A DNA stretch of 64,000 nucleotides from Bacteroidales bacterium (GTDB lineage Bacteria; Bacteroidota; Bacteroidia; Bacteroidales; Marinilabiliaceae). Of the stretch, positions 16,947-27,123 are shown piece by piece (positions within the stretch are counted from its first letter, which is position 1; every line of letters starts with the position of its first letter). The notes under the pieces are model-generated. The model had not been told where the DNA came from. It did not search any database and saw only the letters and a list, made by a program, of their open reading frames with translations. The stretch spans positions 310,001 through 374,000 of the forward strand of contig QKJP01000048.1 of the NCBI GenBank assembly GCA_003249255.1, in the 5' to 3' direction. A program made the position numbers and the translations under genes.

Positions 16947-17741
16947 ATGAAAACCAACACAAAAAAATTAAGACAACTACTTACCCTATTATCTATATGC
17001 GCCATATTCAACTCCTCTTGCCAAGGTAAAAAAGAATACCATGGCTTAACAAAAGAAGAATATGACTGGCTAAAAAAACACACTTTAGAATCTCTTGTTT
17101 TTGTTGAAGGCGGAACCTATATGGAAGGTGATGTTGGGTATGACGATGAAAATGGAGTACACCATGACTTTGGAGGAAGAGGTGCGCGTGACTTACACAA
17201 ACAAAAAGTGGAGAGCTATTCTATTGGTAAATATGAAGTATCTATTAAAGAATGGGATTTATTTGCCAAATCTACAGGACTTGAACTTGGAGGGCCTAGA
17301 GAAGAGTTTAGAGGAACCGAATTATATCAACCTCACTTACCGGCATCACACGTAAGCTGGCACGAAGCAAATGACTACTGCCTATGGTTAGGCGAAGTAC
17401 TTGACTTACCCATTAATTTACCTAGCGAATCTCAATGGGAATATGCTGCCCGCAGCAGAGGTAAAGCTGTTGAGCACGCCACAAATACCGGGAAATTAGA
17501 CTATGATATTAATACCAAAGGAAGAAAAGCTCCTTTATACGGATATCCTTCAGGACATTTCCCTCCCAATCCTTTAGGAATATACGACATGTCTGACTGC
17601 GGTGACGAATGGACTAAAGAAGGTGCTGTAAGAGGATTTGGAAGTGTCGCTTCTGTTTATTCACGAGCTTTTCACAAAAAAGATAATTACGGTGGCAAGG
17701 GCATACGCTTTGTTGTTAATTTACCCAAACCAGTTAAATAA
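16947..17741 (+). CDS. Lipoprotein with formylglycine-generating-enzyme-like (SUMF1) fold, copy A
   Basis: 264 residues. The signal peptide ends in the lipobox FNSSC (Cys25). The mature part has the SUMF1/FGE-sulfatase pattern: FVEGGTYMEGD, SIGKYEVSIKEWDLF, ASHVSWHEANDYCLWLG, LPSESQWEYAARSRG, NPLGIYDMSD and KGIRFVVNLP. The final region lacks the R-G-G-S-W-x-x-x-C active-site block of true enzymes, so catalysis is unlikely. Proteins of this fold occur among T9SS-linked lipoproteins (GldK/GldJ) and in toxin-immunity settings; its place after the truncated toxin cassettes suggests the latter (inference). Confidence 0.85.
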   Translation: MKTNTKKLRQLLTLLSICAIFNSSCQGKKEYHGLTKEEYDWLKKHTLESLVFVEGGTYMEGDVGYDDENGVHHDFGGRGARDLHKQKVESYSIGKYEVSIKEWDLFAKSTGLELGGPREEFRGTELYQPHLPASHVSWHEANDYCLWLGEVLDLPINLPSESQWEYAARSRGKAVEHATNTGKLDYDINTKGRKAPLYGYPSGHFPPNPLGIYDMSDCGDEWTKEGAVRGFGSVASVYSRAFHKKDNYGGKGIRFVVNLPKPVK

Positions 17742-17792
17742 AAGCAGGTATTAACTTTCCTGAAATATTTCACTTACCCAATAAAAATTACC

Positions 17793-18590
17793 ATGAAAAT
17801 CAATACGCGAAAACAATTAAGACTACTACTTACCCTATTATCTATATGTGCCATATTCAACTCCTCTTGCCAAGGTAAAAAAGAATACCATGGCTTAACA
17901 AAAGAAGAATATGAGTGGCTAAAAAAACACACTTTAGAATCACTTGTTTTTGTTGAAGGCGGAACCTATATGGAAGGTGATGTTGGGTATGACGATGAAA
18001 ATGGAGTACACCACGACTTTGGAGGAAGAGGAGCGCGTGAATTACACAAACAAAAGGTGGAGAGCTATTCTATTGGCAAATATGAAGTATCTATTAAAGA
18101 ATGGGATTTATTTGCCAAATCTACAGGCCTTGAACTTGGTGGACCTAGAGAAGAGTTTAGAGGAACCGAATTATATCAACCTCACTTACCGGCATCACAC
18201 GTTAGCTGGCACGAAGCAAATGACTACTGCCTATGGTTGGGCAAAGTACTTGACTTACCCATTAATTTACCTAGCGAATCTCAATGGGAATATGCTGCCC
18301 GCAGCAGAGGTATGGCAGTTGAACATGCAACAGATAATGGCAAATTACAACCTGACATTAATGCAAAAGGGATAGAAGGACCTCTATATGGATTCCCTTC
18401 TGGACATTTCCCTCCCAATCCATTGGGTATATACGACATGTCTGATATTGGGTACGAATGGACAAAAGAAGGAGTTGTTAGAGGGATCAGAAGCATTGGC
18501 TCTGTTTATTCAAGAGCTTTTCACAAAAAAGATAATAACGGTGGCAAGGGCATACGCTTTGTTGTTAATTTACCCAAACCAGTTAAATAA
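17793..18590 (+). CDS. Lipoprotein with formylglycine-generating-enzyme-like (SUMF1) fold, copy B
   Basis: 265-residue tandem copy of the preceding gene, including the ~50 bases of leader sequence, so a unit of about 846 bases was duplicated. The first ~175 residues are nearly identical to copy A. Differences cluster in residues ~177-245 (GKLQPDINAKGIEGPLYGF, YDMSDIGYEWTKEGVVRGIR). Such concentrated divergence in one face of the fold would fit changing partner specificity. It has the same lipobox and also lacks the catalytic block. Confidence 0.85.
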   Translation: MKINTRKQLRLLLTLLSICAIFNSSCQGKKEYHGLTKEEYEWLKKHTLESLVFVEGGTYMEGDVGYDDENGVHHDFGGRGARELHKQKVESYSIGKYEVSIKEWDLFAKSTGLELGGPREEFRGTELYQPHLPASHVSWHEANDYCLWLGKVLDLPINLPSESQWEYAARSRGMAVEHATDNGKLQPDINAKGIEGPLYGFPSGHFPPNPLGIYDMSDIGYEWTKEGVVRGIRSIGSVYSRAFHKKDNNGGKGIRFVVNLPKPVK

Positions 18591-18648
18591 AATACCACAC
18601 GAAAGGATTCGTGCAGCAGTCTCAATAAATATGCAGAATACACTAAAA

Positions 18649-18683
18649 ACAAAAAAGCGGAACCTGCCTAACAAGTCCCGCTT
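18649..18683 (-). terminator. Probable terminator of lepA
   Basis: Read on the minus strand: AAGCGGGAC, a loop, then GTTCCGCTT followed by a T run. It lies 30-60 bases after the lepA stop codon. Confidence 0.6.
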
Positions 18684-18710
18684 CATCTATTATCTAATAT
18701 CTATCATCTA

Positions 18711-20498
18711 CTAATCTAATTTCAACACCGCCATAAACGCTTTCTGTGGTACCTCAACGTTACCCACCTGCTTCATACGTTTCTTACCTTTCTTCTGCTT
18801 TTCAAGAAGTTTACGCTTACGGGAGATGTCACCACCATAACACTTCGCGGTTACATCCTTACGCACAGCCTTTACCGTTTCACGAGCAATTACCTTTGCA
18901 CCAATGGCTGCTTGTATGGCAATGTCAAATTGCTGACGTGGGATTAATTCCTTTAACTTCTCACACATCTTACGTCCAAATATCTGGGCGTTATCAAAGT
19001 GAATTAAAGAAGATAAAGCATCAACGCTTTCTCCGTTTAATAGAATATCAAGCTTCACTAATTTAGCCGGCCTAAACTCTGTTGGATGGTAATCAAAAGA
19101 AGCATAACCCTTAGAGATACTTTTTAACTTATCGTAGAAATCAAATACAATCTCAGCTAATGGCATGTCAAACTCCAACTCAACACGGTCTGACGTCAGA
19201 TAATTTTGCTTGGTTAAAACACCACGCTTATTTAAACACAAACTCATAATACTACCAATAAACTCCGACTTAGTAATAACCGAAGCTTTAATATAGGGTT
19301 CTTCTACTTTATCCAAAACGGTTGGTTCCGGAAGTTCCGAAGGCGTATGAATATGAATCTTTTCACCTTTCTTGGTATAGGCAATGTATGGCACGTTTGG
19401 CACTGTTGTAATTACTGCCTGATCGAACTCACGATCTAAACGCTCCTGAATAATCTCCATGTGAAGCAGACCTAAGAAACCACAACGGAAACCAAAACCT
19501 AAAGCAGCCGATGATTCCGGCTCGTAAGTTAAGGACGCATCATTTAACTGAAGCTTTTCCATGGCCGCACGTAAATCTTCATAATCATCAGAATCGATCG
19601 GATAAACACCTGCAAACACCATCGGTTTCACATCCTCAAATCCTCCAATCGCTTTATCACAGCCACCTTTTACATGTGTGATGGTATCACCCACCTTTAC
19701 CTCTTTACTGGTTTTAATACCCGAAATAATATAACCTACATCACCGGTTGTTAATTCCTTACGAGGTTCCATATCCAAGCGAAGAACGCCAATCTCGTCG
19801 GCATCGTATTGCTTTTCGGTATTGAAGAACTTAACCAAATCACCCTTCTTAATACTACCATTTACGACTTTAAAGTAAGCAATGATACCACGGAATGAAT
19901 TAAATACAGAATCGAAAATCAAACACTGCAAAGGTCCATCCGGATTGCCTTGCGGTGCGGGCACTCGATGAATTAATGCTTCTAGAATATTATCAACACC
20001 TTCACCGGTTTTCCCACTGGCACGAATAATGTCTTCACGATCACAACCTATTAAGTCGATGATCTGATCTTCAACCTCTTCAGGCATGGCATTAGGCAAG
20101 TCCATTTTATTAAGCACCGGAATAATTTCCAAATCGTGCTCAATGGCCTGATACAGGTTTGAAATTGTTTGCGCCTGAATACCTTGCGTTGCATCAACAA
20201 TTAACAAAGCACCTTCACAGGCTGCAATTGAACGAGAAACCTCATAAGAGAAATCAACGTGTCCCGGAGTGTCAATTAAATTCAGAACGTACTTCTCACC
20301 TTCATATTGATAATCCATTTGAATAGCATGACTCTTAATGGTAATACCTCTCTCACGCTCTAAATCCATATCATCTAAGACCTGTGCCTGAGCATCTTTT
20401 CCAGATACTGTACCTGTAAAGTCTAACAATCTATCGGCCAAAGTACTCTTTCCATGGTCGATGTGTGCGATGATACAAAAGTTCCTTATATTCTTCAT
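18711..20498 (-). CDS. lepA: Elongation factor 4 (LepA), ribosome back-translocase GTPase
   Basis: GTPase that binds stalled ribosomes and affects translocation and initiation. The ATG at 20498 gives [20 protein letters not shown], the normal N-terminus; an upstream in-frame start at 20549 adds 17 residues not seen in the family. The P-loop is AHIDHGKST, switch II is [12 protein letters not shown], and NKMDLP is the guanine-specificity motif. The C-terminal LepA-specific domain ends [20 protein letters not shown]. The length of 595 residues is standard. Confidence 0.97.
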   Translation of the reverse strand: MKNIRNFCIIAHIDHGKSTLADRLLDFTGTVSGKDAQAQVLDDMDLERERGITIKSHAIQMDYQYEGEKYVLNLIDTPGHVDFSYEVSRSIAACEGALLIVDATQGIQAQTISNLYQAIEHDLEIIPVLNKMDLPNAMPEEVEDQIIDLIGCDREDIIRASGKTGEGVDNILEALIHRVPAPQGNPDGPLQCLIFDSVFNSFRGIIAYFKVVNGSIKKGDLVKFFNTEKQYDADEIGVLRLDMEPRKELTTGDVGYIISGIKTSKEVKVGDTITHVKGGCDKAIGGFEDVKPMVFAGVYPIDSDDYEDLRAAMEKLQLNDASLTYEPESSAALGFGFRCGFLGLLHMEIIQERLDREFDQAVITTVPNVPYIAYTKKGEKIHIHTPSELPEPTVLDKVEEPYIKASVITKSEFIGSIMSLCLNKRGVLTKQNYLTSDRVELEFDMPLAEIVFDFYDKLKSISKGYASFDYHPTEFRPAKLVKLDILLNGESVDALSSLIHFDNAQIFGRKMCEKLKELIPRQQFDIAIQAAIGAKVIARETVKAVRKDVTAKCYGGDISRKRKLLEKQKKGKKRMKQVGNVEVPQKAFMAVLKLD

Positions 20499-20750
20499 TT
20501 GCAATTGCTTTCTATCTATTCTACCAACTATACGCAGTTGGGTGCGCAAAGATACTTAAATCCTTTTAGATTTTTTCATCCTAAACTCAACTGAAATAGG
20601 TAATTGATAGAAGATTGTGTCACCACTTTATATCAACTACGGAATACACTGAATTACACGGAAGGAAACCCATAATATTCTTCCGTGCTTTTCTGTGTTT
20701 TCCGTGTTGTAATTTTTCCATTTCTTTTTGTGCCTTCCATAGTAATACTA
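20499..20750. repeat. lepA-groEL spacer with an ACGGAA/TTCCGT inverted repeat
   Basis: The ~300-base gap between lepA and groEL has no gene. At about 20638-20712 it carries a dispersed-repeat-like inverted structure in which CACGGAAG pairs with CTTCCGTG and outer ACGGAATACA-like bases pair with TTTCCGT; it resembles the ACACGGAA-type intergenic elements common in this phylum. Confidence 0.5.
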
Positions 20751-20778
20751 AAAAAGGAGCCCTTACGGACTCCTTCAA
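20751..20778 (-). terminator. Terminator of the groES-groEL operon
   Basis: On the minus strand GAAGGAGTCCG, a short loop, then GGGCTCCTT followed by a TTTTT run, about 30 bases after the groEL stop codon. Strong GC stem for this AT-rich context. Confidence 0.8.
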
Positions 20779-20804
20779 AAAAATATTGCGATGGTTTAAG
20801 ATTC

Positions 20805-22460
<1,656 letters not shown>

Positions 22461-22464
22461 TCAA

Positions 22465-22743
22465 TTAGTTTAAAATAAATAACACATCAGATTGGTTCAT
22501 CAATAAATAATCTTCTCCATCAATAGATAATTCTTGACCGCCATATTTTCCATAAAGAACCACATCTCCAACTTTCACTTCCATTGTTTCGTCCTTTTTA
22601 TCGGCACCTACTAAAACAACTTCACCTTGAAGAGATTTTTCTTTTGCTGAATCAGGAATAATGATTCCACTTACTGTTTTTTCTTCTGCAGCTTGCGGTT
22701 TTACCAAGATCTTCCCGGCAAGTACTTTTCCTTTTACTGACAT
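22465..22743 (-). CDS. groS: Co-chaperonin GroES
   Basis: 92-residue heptameric lid of GroEL. Characteristic stretches: GKILVKPQAAEEKTVSGIII (mobile loop and roof region), VVLVGADKKD and the C-terminal VLFIL. The length is typical for Bacteroidota GroES. It is the first gene of the groES-groEL unit. Confidence 0.96.
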   Translation of the reverse strand: MSVKGKVLAGKILVKPQAAEEKTVSGIIIPDSAKEKSLQGEVVLVGADKKDETMEVKVGDVVLYGKYGGQELSIDGEDYLLMNQSDVLFILN

Positions 22744-22893
22744 ATTTATAATTTTTAAAATTTGATTTTGTTTTTAATTTCCGGATGGCATTATTTCACA
22801 AAGTGTGCCAAATAAAAAAGAAAGCCATTTCCTGACTTTTTTGCAGCTTTTACAATTTAACTCCCTGTCATTTTTTCAAATTCTGATTTTTTT

Positions 22894-22938
22894 GACACAA
22901 AAAAAGTGTCAGAGACACGTAGTCTTCTGACACTTTTC
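22894..22938 (-). terminator. Terminator between secG and groES
   Basis: On the minus strand AAAAGTGTCAGA pairs with TCTGACACTTTT around an 11-base loop and is followed by a T-rich run. It closes the upstream regulator-lptE-TPR-secG operon before the separately promoted groES-groEL. Confidence 0.82.
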
Positions 22939-22959
22939 TATAATCTTTTCTGACTAATA

Positions 22960-23307
22960 CTATTCTGTAGCCTGGGCAGGTTCTTCAGCTTGATCCGCAG
23001 CCGGTGCCGCGAAAGCCGGAGCTTCAGTTTGCTGAGGTGCTTTTTCACTGATCACTGAATCAATTTCTGATCCACCAACAACTTGTTTAGGCAAAACCAT
23101 AACAGCAACAAAAGCTAAAACTAATAAAGCACCTGCAAGTGTCCATGTTGCTCTTCCAAGAAAATCGGTTGTTTTTCTAACACCCATTACTTGATTGGAT
23201 GCAGCAAAATTTGACGCTAAACCTCCACCCTTAGAGTCTTGTACTAATACAATAAGAATAAGAAGTATACTAACAAGAATAACTAGTATCGAAACAAACT
23301 GATACAT
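22960..23307 (-). CDS. secG: Preprotein translocase subunit SecG
   Basis: 115-residue inner-membrane subunit of SecYEG. Two hydrophobic helices (about 4-24 and 52-74) flank the conserved cytoplasmic SecG loop VQDSKGGGLASNFAASNQ. The C-terminal tail is Ala/Gln/Glu/Pro-rich and extends beyond the short E. coli form, as is usual in Bacteroidota. Lies 11 bases after the TPR gene. Confidence 0.94.
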   Translation of the reverse strand: MYQFVSILVILVSILLILIVLVQDSKGGGLASNFAASNQVMGVRKTTDFLGRATWTLAGALLVLAFVAVMVLPKQVVGGSEIDSVISEKAPQQTEAPAFAAPAADQAEEPAQATE

Positions 23308-23318
23308 ATTGCTTTGTT

Positions 23319-24326
23319 TTATTGATTATTAATTAATTTTTCAAGCTCGCTTATACGATCGGCAAAGTAAACATTTTTTTCGGGATATTTCAAAAGTAAT
23401 TTTTCGAATATCGCAATTGCTTTCGGATATTGTTTCTGCTTGATGTAAATACTTGCCAATGTTTCTGACATTAACTCATCGGTATCTTCAGATCTCTCTA
23501 CTGTTTTCTCAACTGTTTTCTCCGGCTTAATGAGCTTTTCAACAGACGATTTCTTGGAAGCTATCTTAGGCGACTTTATGCTTAAGAAAGAATCGATCAA
23601 TTGCTGTTTTTTCTTTGCAGGCTCCGGCTTATCTTCTTCTGCAAGTTTTGGCGCATGACGTAAAACATTTAACCAATCTGAAAAAGAACGATTTTCTTCG
23701 GATGCTTCATTTAAATCAATGGTTCCTTCCAACTGATATCCGGTTACAGTCATTGATTCATAACCTAAGAAATCGGCACTTGGCAAAACCATATTATCAA
23801 TCCCCCCAACGGCAGCTTCTTCTTTTCCTACAATAGAGAAATCGATCTCTTTGCCACTTGAAGTTTCAAACACATCATCCACCTGAAAATAATCAGATAC
23901 CGAATCAATACTGGATGTCACTTGCAAAGAAGGCCTTGACACCTCTATCACATCTTCCTTTATGACTTCTTCAACCTGCTCAACCTGAGCAATCTCAACA
24001 TTTTCAGAAACAACATTTCCCTTAGTCTCAAGAAGATCTGCCACTACGCCATCTAACGATTCATCTACCGGAGGAGCTTCTTCCTCAACAGTGAAATCAG
24101 TATTCACCAATTCGAATAATCGCCCACGATCAGGAATATATGCGGCAGCTTGCTTTAATTCACTGTTGTAACGCACATGGTCTAAATCAGAAAGATTCTT
24201 TACCAATAATGCTCGTCCTGCCTGAAACCACGGATACTCATCTACAATATCCATCAGATCAGCCAATGTCTCTCCACTCAAAAGACCAGGATTGCGCACG
24301 AATTCAAAAAATGTAGCTTTATTCAT
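23319..24326 (-). CDS. Conserved Bacteroidota protein with C-terminal TPR
   Basis: 335 residues, no signal peptide. The N-terminal ~75 residues (LMDIVDEYPWFQAGRALLVK, YIPDRGRLFELV) are the typical opening of this lineage-specific family. The middle is acidic and low-complexity; the C-terminus has a tetratricopeptide-like unit (TLASIYIKQKQYPKAIAIFE). It lies between lptE and secG in a conserved order, which suggests a link with envelope or export functions, but no function is known to me. Confidence 0.82.
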   Translation of the reverse strand: MNKATFFEFVRNPGLLSGETLADLMDIVDEYPWFQAGRALLVKNLSDLDHVRYNSELKQAAAYIPDRGRLFELVNTDFTVEEEAPPVDESLDGVVADLLETKGNVVSENVEIAQVEQVEEVIKEDVIEVSRPSLQVTSSIDSVSDYFQVDDVFETSSGKEIDFSIVGKEEAAVGGIDNMVLPSADFLGYESMTVTGYQLEGTIDLNEASEENRSFSDWLNVLRHAPKLAEEDKPEPAKKKQQLIDSFLSIKSPKIASKKSSVEKLIKPEKTVEKTVERSEDTDELMSETLASIYIKQKQYPKAIAIFEKLLLKYPEKNVYFADRISELEKLINNQ

Positions 24327-24329
24327 GGC

Positions 24330-24836
24330 CTACCAATCTGCAAAAGCCTTATTAAAAACACTTTCCGTCACTTCTTCAATCATCTCAGAAGTTAATCCGG
24401 CTTCTACCTCATTTATATTTTGCTCCGATGGATAATCACGGTAAACTGAAAAGCTGGATTCCCAATTTTGTTTTGGATCCTTATAATTTTTAAATCTTAC
24501 TTTAATGGTCATTGTCAATCGAGTTTCTGCTGATACAGCATCCGATTGAATCGCCATAGGCCGAACATCATATCCGGTTATCTCTCCTGAAAAATCAACA
24601 TCTCCCATATCGTCTCGCAAAATCAAACGCGATTCGTTAGAAATCCGATCTTTTAATCCTTCGGTAAAATTCTGACTTAGAGTAGGATTAATAATGGGTG
24701 CCCGATTATTGAAATATTGAACCGAAAAACTGGTCAGGTTCTCCGGAATGGAAGCTCCACTCATTGTCATGCTAATGGAACAAGCGCTAAGCAAAGTTGA
24801 CAAAACGCCTAAAACTAATAAATGGAATATTTTCAT
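24330..24836 (-). CDS. lptE: LPS-assembly lipoprotein LptE
   Basis: 168-residue lipoprotein with signal peptide and lipobox LLSAC (Cys19). LptE plugs the LptD outer-membrane channel that inserts lipopolysaccharide. The alternating pattern IPENLTSFSVQYFNNRAPI and later GEITGYDVRPMAI fits the alpha/beta LptE fold. The start ATG overlaps the regulator's stop codon by one base (TAATG) and the stop is 3 bases before the TPR gene, so translation is coupled. Confidence 0.88.
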   Translation of the reverse strand: MKIFHLLVLGVLSTLLSACSISMTMSGASIPENLTSFSVQYFNNRAPIINPTLSQNFTEGLKDRISNESRLILRDDMGDVDFSGEITGYDVRPMAIQSDAVSAETRLTMTIKVRFKNYKDPKQNWESSFSVYRDYPSEQNINEVEAGLTSEMIEEVTESVFNKAFADW

Positions 24837-26086
24837 TACCCTTCTATCTTGTGTTCTTTAATTTTTCGGTATAAGGTTCTTTCGGAGATACCTAACTCTT
24901 CAGCCGCTTGTTTGCGTTTACCATTGTATTTCTCAAGGGCTTTTTTAATCAATTCTATTTCTTTATCTGCCAATGAAAGCGATTCCTCCACAAATTCTTC
25001 AGTATCTTGAATCCCTTCATGCGAATGCGAATCTGCATACGTTGATGAAGGATTTGTGGTTGGAGGATTTGACACAAAATCACCATCGTCAGTTTGATAT
25101 AATTTCTGAATAATCTGAGAATGTTCCTCCGTTTGATGTACTGCGCCACTCTCTATTAATTCGAGCACAATTTTTTTCAGATCGTTCATATCTTTTTTCA
25201 TATCAAACAAGACCTTATACAAAATTTCGCGCTCCGAATTAAAGGTTGATTCTGACACACCTGAACCAGCACCGGATTTCACTAATGCCGGCAAACTAGC
25301 ACCTCCATGATAGGGCAAATAATTACGTAGAGTATCTGCATCAATTTCTCTGGCTTGTTCAATCACCGAAATTTGCTCTGTAATGTTCTTTAATTGACGG
25401 ATGTTCCCGGGCCAACGGTAATGACCTAAAACATCTCGAGCAGCTAAATCCAATTTTATCCCCGGCATACGGTATTTATTTGCAAAATCAGCCGAAAACT
25501 TTCGAAACAACAAATAAATGTCATCCGCCCGATCTCTTAAGGGTGGAATTTTTATGGGCACACTGTTTAAGCGGTAAAACAGATCTTCTCTAAACTTATT
25601 TTCCTTGATGGCAGCTTCTAAATCCACATTAGTTGCAGCCACTACCCGTACATCTGTTTTTAGAACTTTAGACGAACCTACTTTCATAAACTCTCCCGCC
25701 TCCAATACTCTCAGCAAACGAACTTGAGTAGATAAGGGCAACTCCCCGATCTCATCAAGAAATATAGTTCCACCATCGGCCTCCTCAAAGTAACCTTTTC
25801 GTTCAGACAAGGCTCCAGTAAAAGCGCCTTTCTCATGCCCAAACAACTCGGAATCAATCGTTCCTTCAGGTATCGCTCCACAGTTTACAGCAATGTAGGA
25901 ACCGTGTTTACGGGCACTCGACTGATGAATAATTTGTGGAAACACTTCTTTTCCGGTACCACTTTCTCCGGTTATCAATACCGACAAATCAGTTGGAGCA
26001 ACTTGTACAGCCACATCAATAGCCCGGTTTAAACCGTAGGCATTTCCAATTATTCCAAACCTTTGCTTTATTTGTTGTACATCCAT
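24836..26086 (-). CDS. Sigma-54-dependent transcriptional activator without N-terminal sensor domain
   Basis: 416 residues: a short N-terminal lead, an AAA+ domain with Walker A GESGTGKE (40-47) and the sigma-54-contacting GAFTGA motif (87-92), a Ser/Thr-rich linker with an acidic stretch (about 255-365), and a Fis-type helix-turn-helix at the end (KRKQAAEELGISERTLYRKI). No receiver, GAF or PAS domain precedes the AAA+ module, so regulation must come from elsewhere. It heads the lptE-TPR-secG operon, implying a role in envelope gene control (inference). Confidence 0.92.
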   Translation of the reverse strand: MDVQQIKQRFGIIGNAYGLNRAIDVAVQVAPTDLSVLITGESGTGKEVFPQIIHQSSARKHGSYIAVNCGAIPEGTIDSELFGHEKGAFTGALSERKGYFEEADGGTIFLDEIGELPLSTQVRLLRVLEAGEFMKVGSSKVLKTDVRVVAATNVDLEAAIKENKFREDLFYRLNSVPIKIPPLRDRADDIYLLFRKFSADFANKYRMPGIKLDLAARDVLGHYRWPGNIRQLKNITEQISVIEQAREIDADTLRNYLPYHGGASLPALVKSGAGSGVSESTFNSEREILYKVLFDMKKDMNDLKKIVLELIESGAVHQTEEHSQIIQKLYQTDDGDFVSNPPTTNPSSTYADSHSHEGIQDTEEFVEESLSLADKEIELIKKALEKYNGKRKQAAEELGISERTLYRKIKEHKIEG

Positions 26087-26333
26087 AAACCGAACTAGTT
26101 TTTATCATTCTTGCCTGAAAGCAAACCACTTAACAATTACAGCCTGCTTTTTTTTCAGTCCCACCTGACAAAGTTACAACTATACATTTTTTTTCGAGAA
26201 TTATTTGAGAACATTTTTCACATGGATGGATTGCAAAAAAATTATATTAAATTTACTCTACTGCGTTTTTTTGCAAGAGCCGTTTATTTATAAGGCTATC
26301 CAAATCATAAAAATTAATTTTGACATAACATAA

Positions 26334-27092
26334 ATGAGTAAAAAGCAAATACTTGGATTAATACCTGCCCGTTATGGATCAACCCGTTTCCCCGGAAAAC
26401 CTTTGGCTGATATCGGAGGAAAAACCATGATTCAGAGAGTTTATGAACAAGCAAAAAAGCAATTAGAGCATGTTTATGTAGCAACTGACGATGATCGCAT
26501 TAAAGATGCAGTAGTAAACTTTGGAGGAAAAGTAATCATGACTGACGAAGGGCATCAGAGCGGAACAGACCGATGTGCCGAAGCTTTGGAGAAAGTGCAA
26601 AAGATTGAAAATTTAAATTTCGATGCAGTTATCAACATCCAAGGTGACGAGCCATTTGTTAGCCCGGATCAAATAAAACTCCTGACTGACTGCTTCAACG
26701 ATGATCGCACAGAACTTGCCACTTTGGCAAAAATCATCAAAGAAGAAACGGAATTGTTTGATGCCAACAAACCCAAGGTGATCATGGATAAAAACGACAA
26801 TGCCATCTATTTTAGCCGCTTACCCATTCCCTTTTTCAGAGGAAAACCAGAAAAAACCTGGGTTAACCATCACAAATATTATAGTCACATCGGCTTATAT
26901 GGCTACCGCAGTGACATTCTTCAAAAAATCACTCAGCTCTCTCCCTCTTCATTGGAACTCTCAGAATCGCTGGAGCAATTAAGGTGGATTGAAAATGGGT
27001 ATACGATAAAAGTAAAAGAAACCGACCAGGAAACGATCTCCATCGATACAAAAGAAGATTTACAAAAACTAATATCAAAAGGATTAATCTAA
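26334..27092 (+). CDS. kdsB: 3-deoxy-manno-octulosonate cytidylyltransferase (CMP-KDO synthetase)
   Basis: Activates KDO with CTP for lipid A-core assembly in the cytoplasm. The 252-residue protein opens with the nucleotide-binding motif IPARYGSTRFPGKPL, followed by VYVATDDDRI, GHQSGTDRCAEA and the Mg-binding NIQGDEPFV. The late SLELSESLEQLRWIENGY is also characteristic. It is divergent from the sigma-54 regulator across a 247-base gap and is followed by glgB after 31 bases. Confidence 0.97.
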   Translation: MSKKQILGLIPARYGSTRFPGKPLADIGGKTMIQRVYEQAKKQLEHVYVATDDDRIKDAVVNFGGKVIMTDEGHQSGTDRCAEALEKVQKIENLNFDAVINIQGDEPFVSPDQIKLLTDCFNDDRTELATLAKIIKEETELFDANKPKVIMDKNDNAIYFSRLPIPFFRGKPEKTWVNHHKYYSHIGLYGYRSDILQKITQLSPSSLELSESLEQLRWIENGYTIKVKETDQETISIDTKEDLQKLISKGLI

Positions 27093-27123
27093 ACGATTAT
27101 CAAACCAAAACCTTATTAAATAC

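Noticed and set aside
22744-22893. CIRCE operator upstream of groES
   Set aside because: No TTAGCACTC-N9-GAGTGCTAA-like inverted repeat could be found in this gap.
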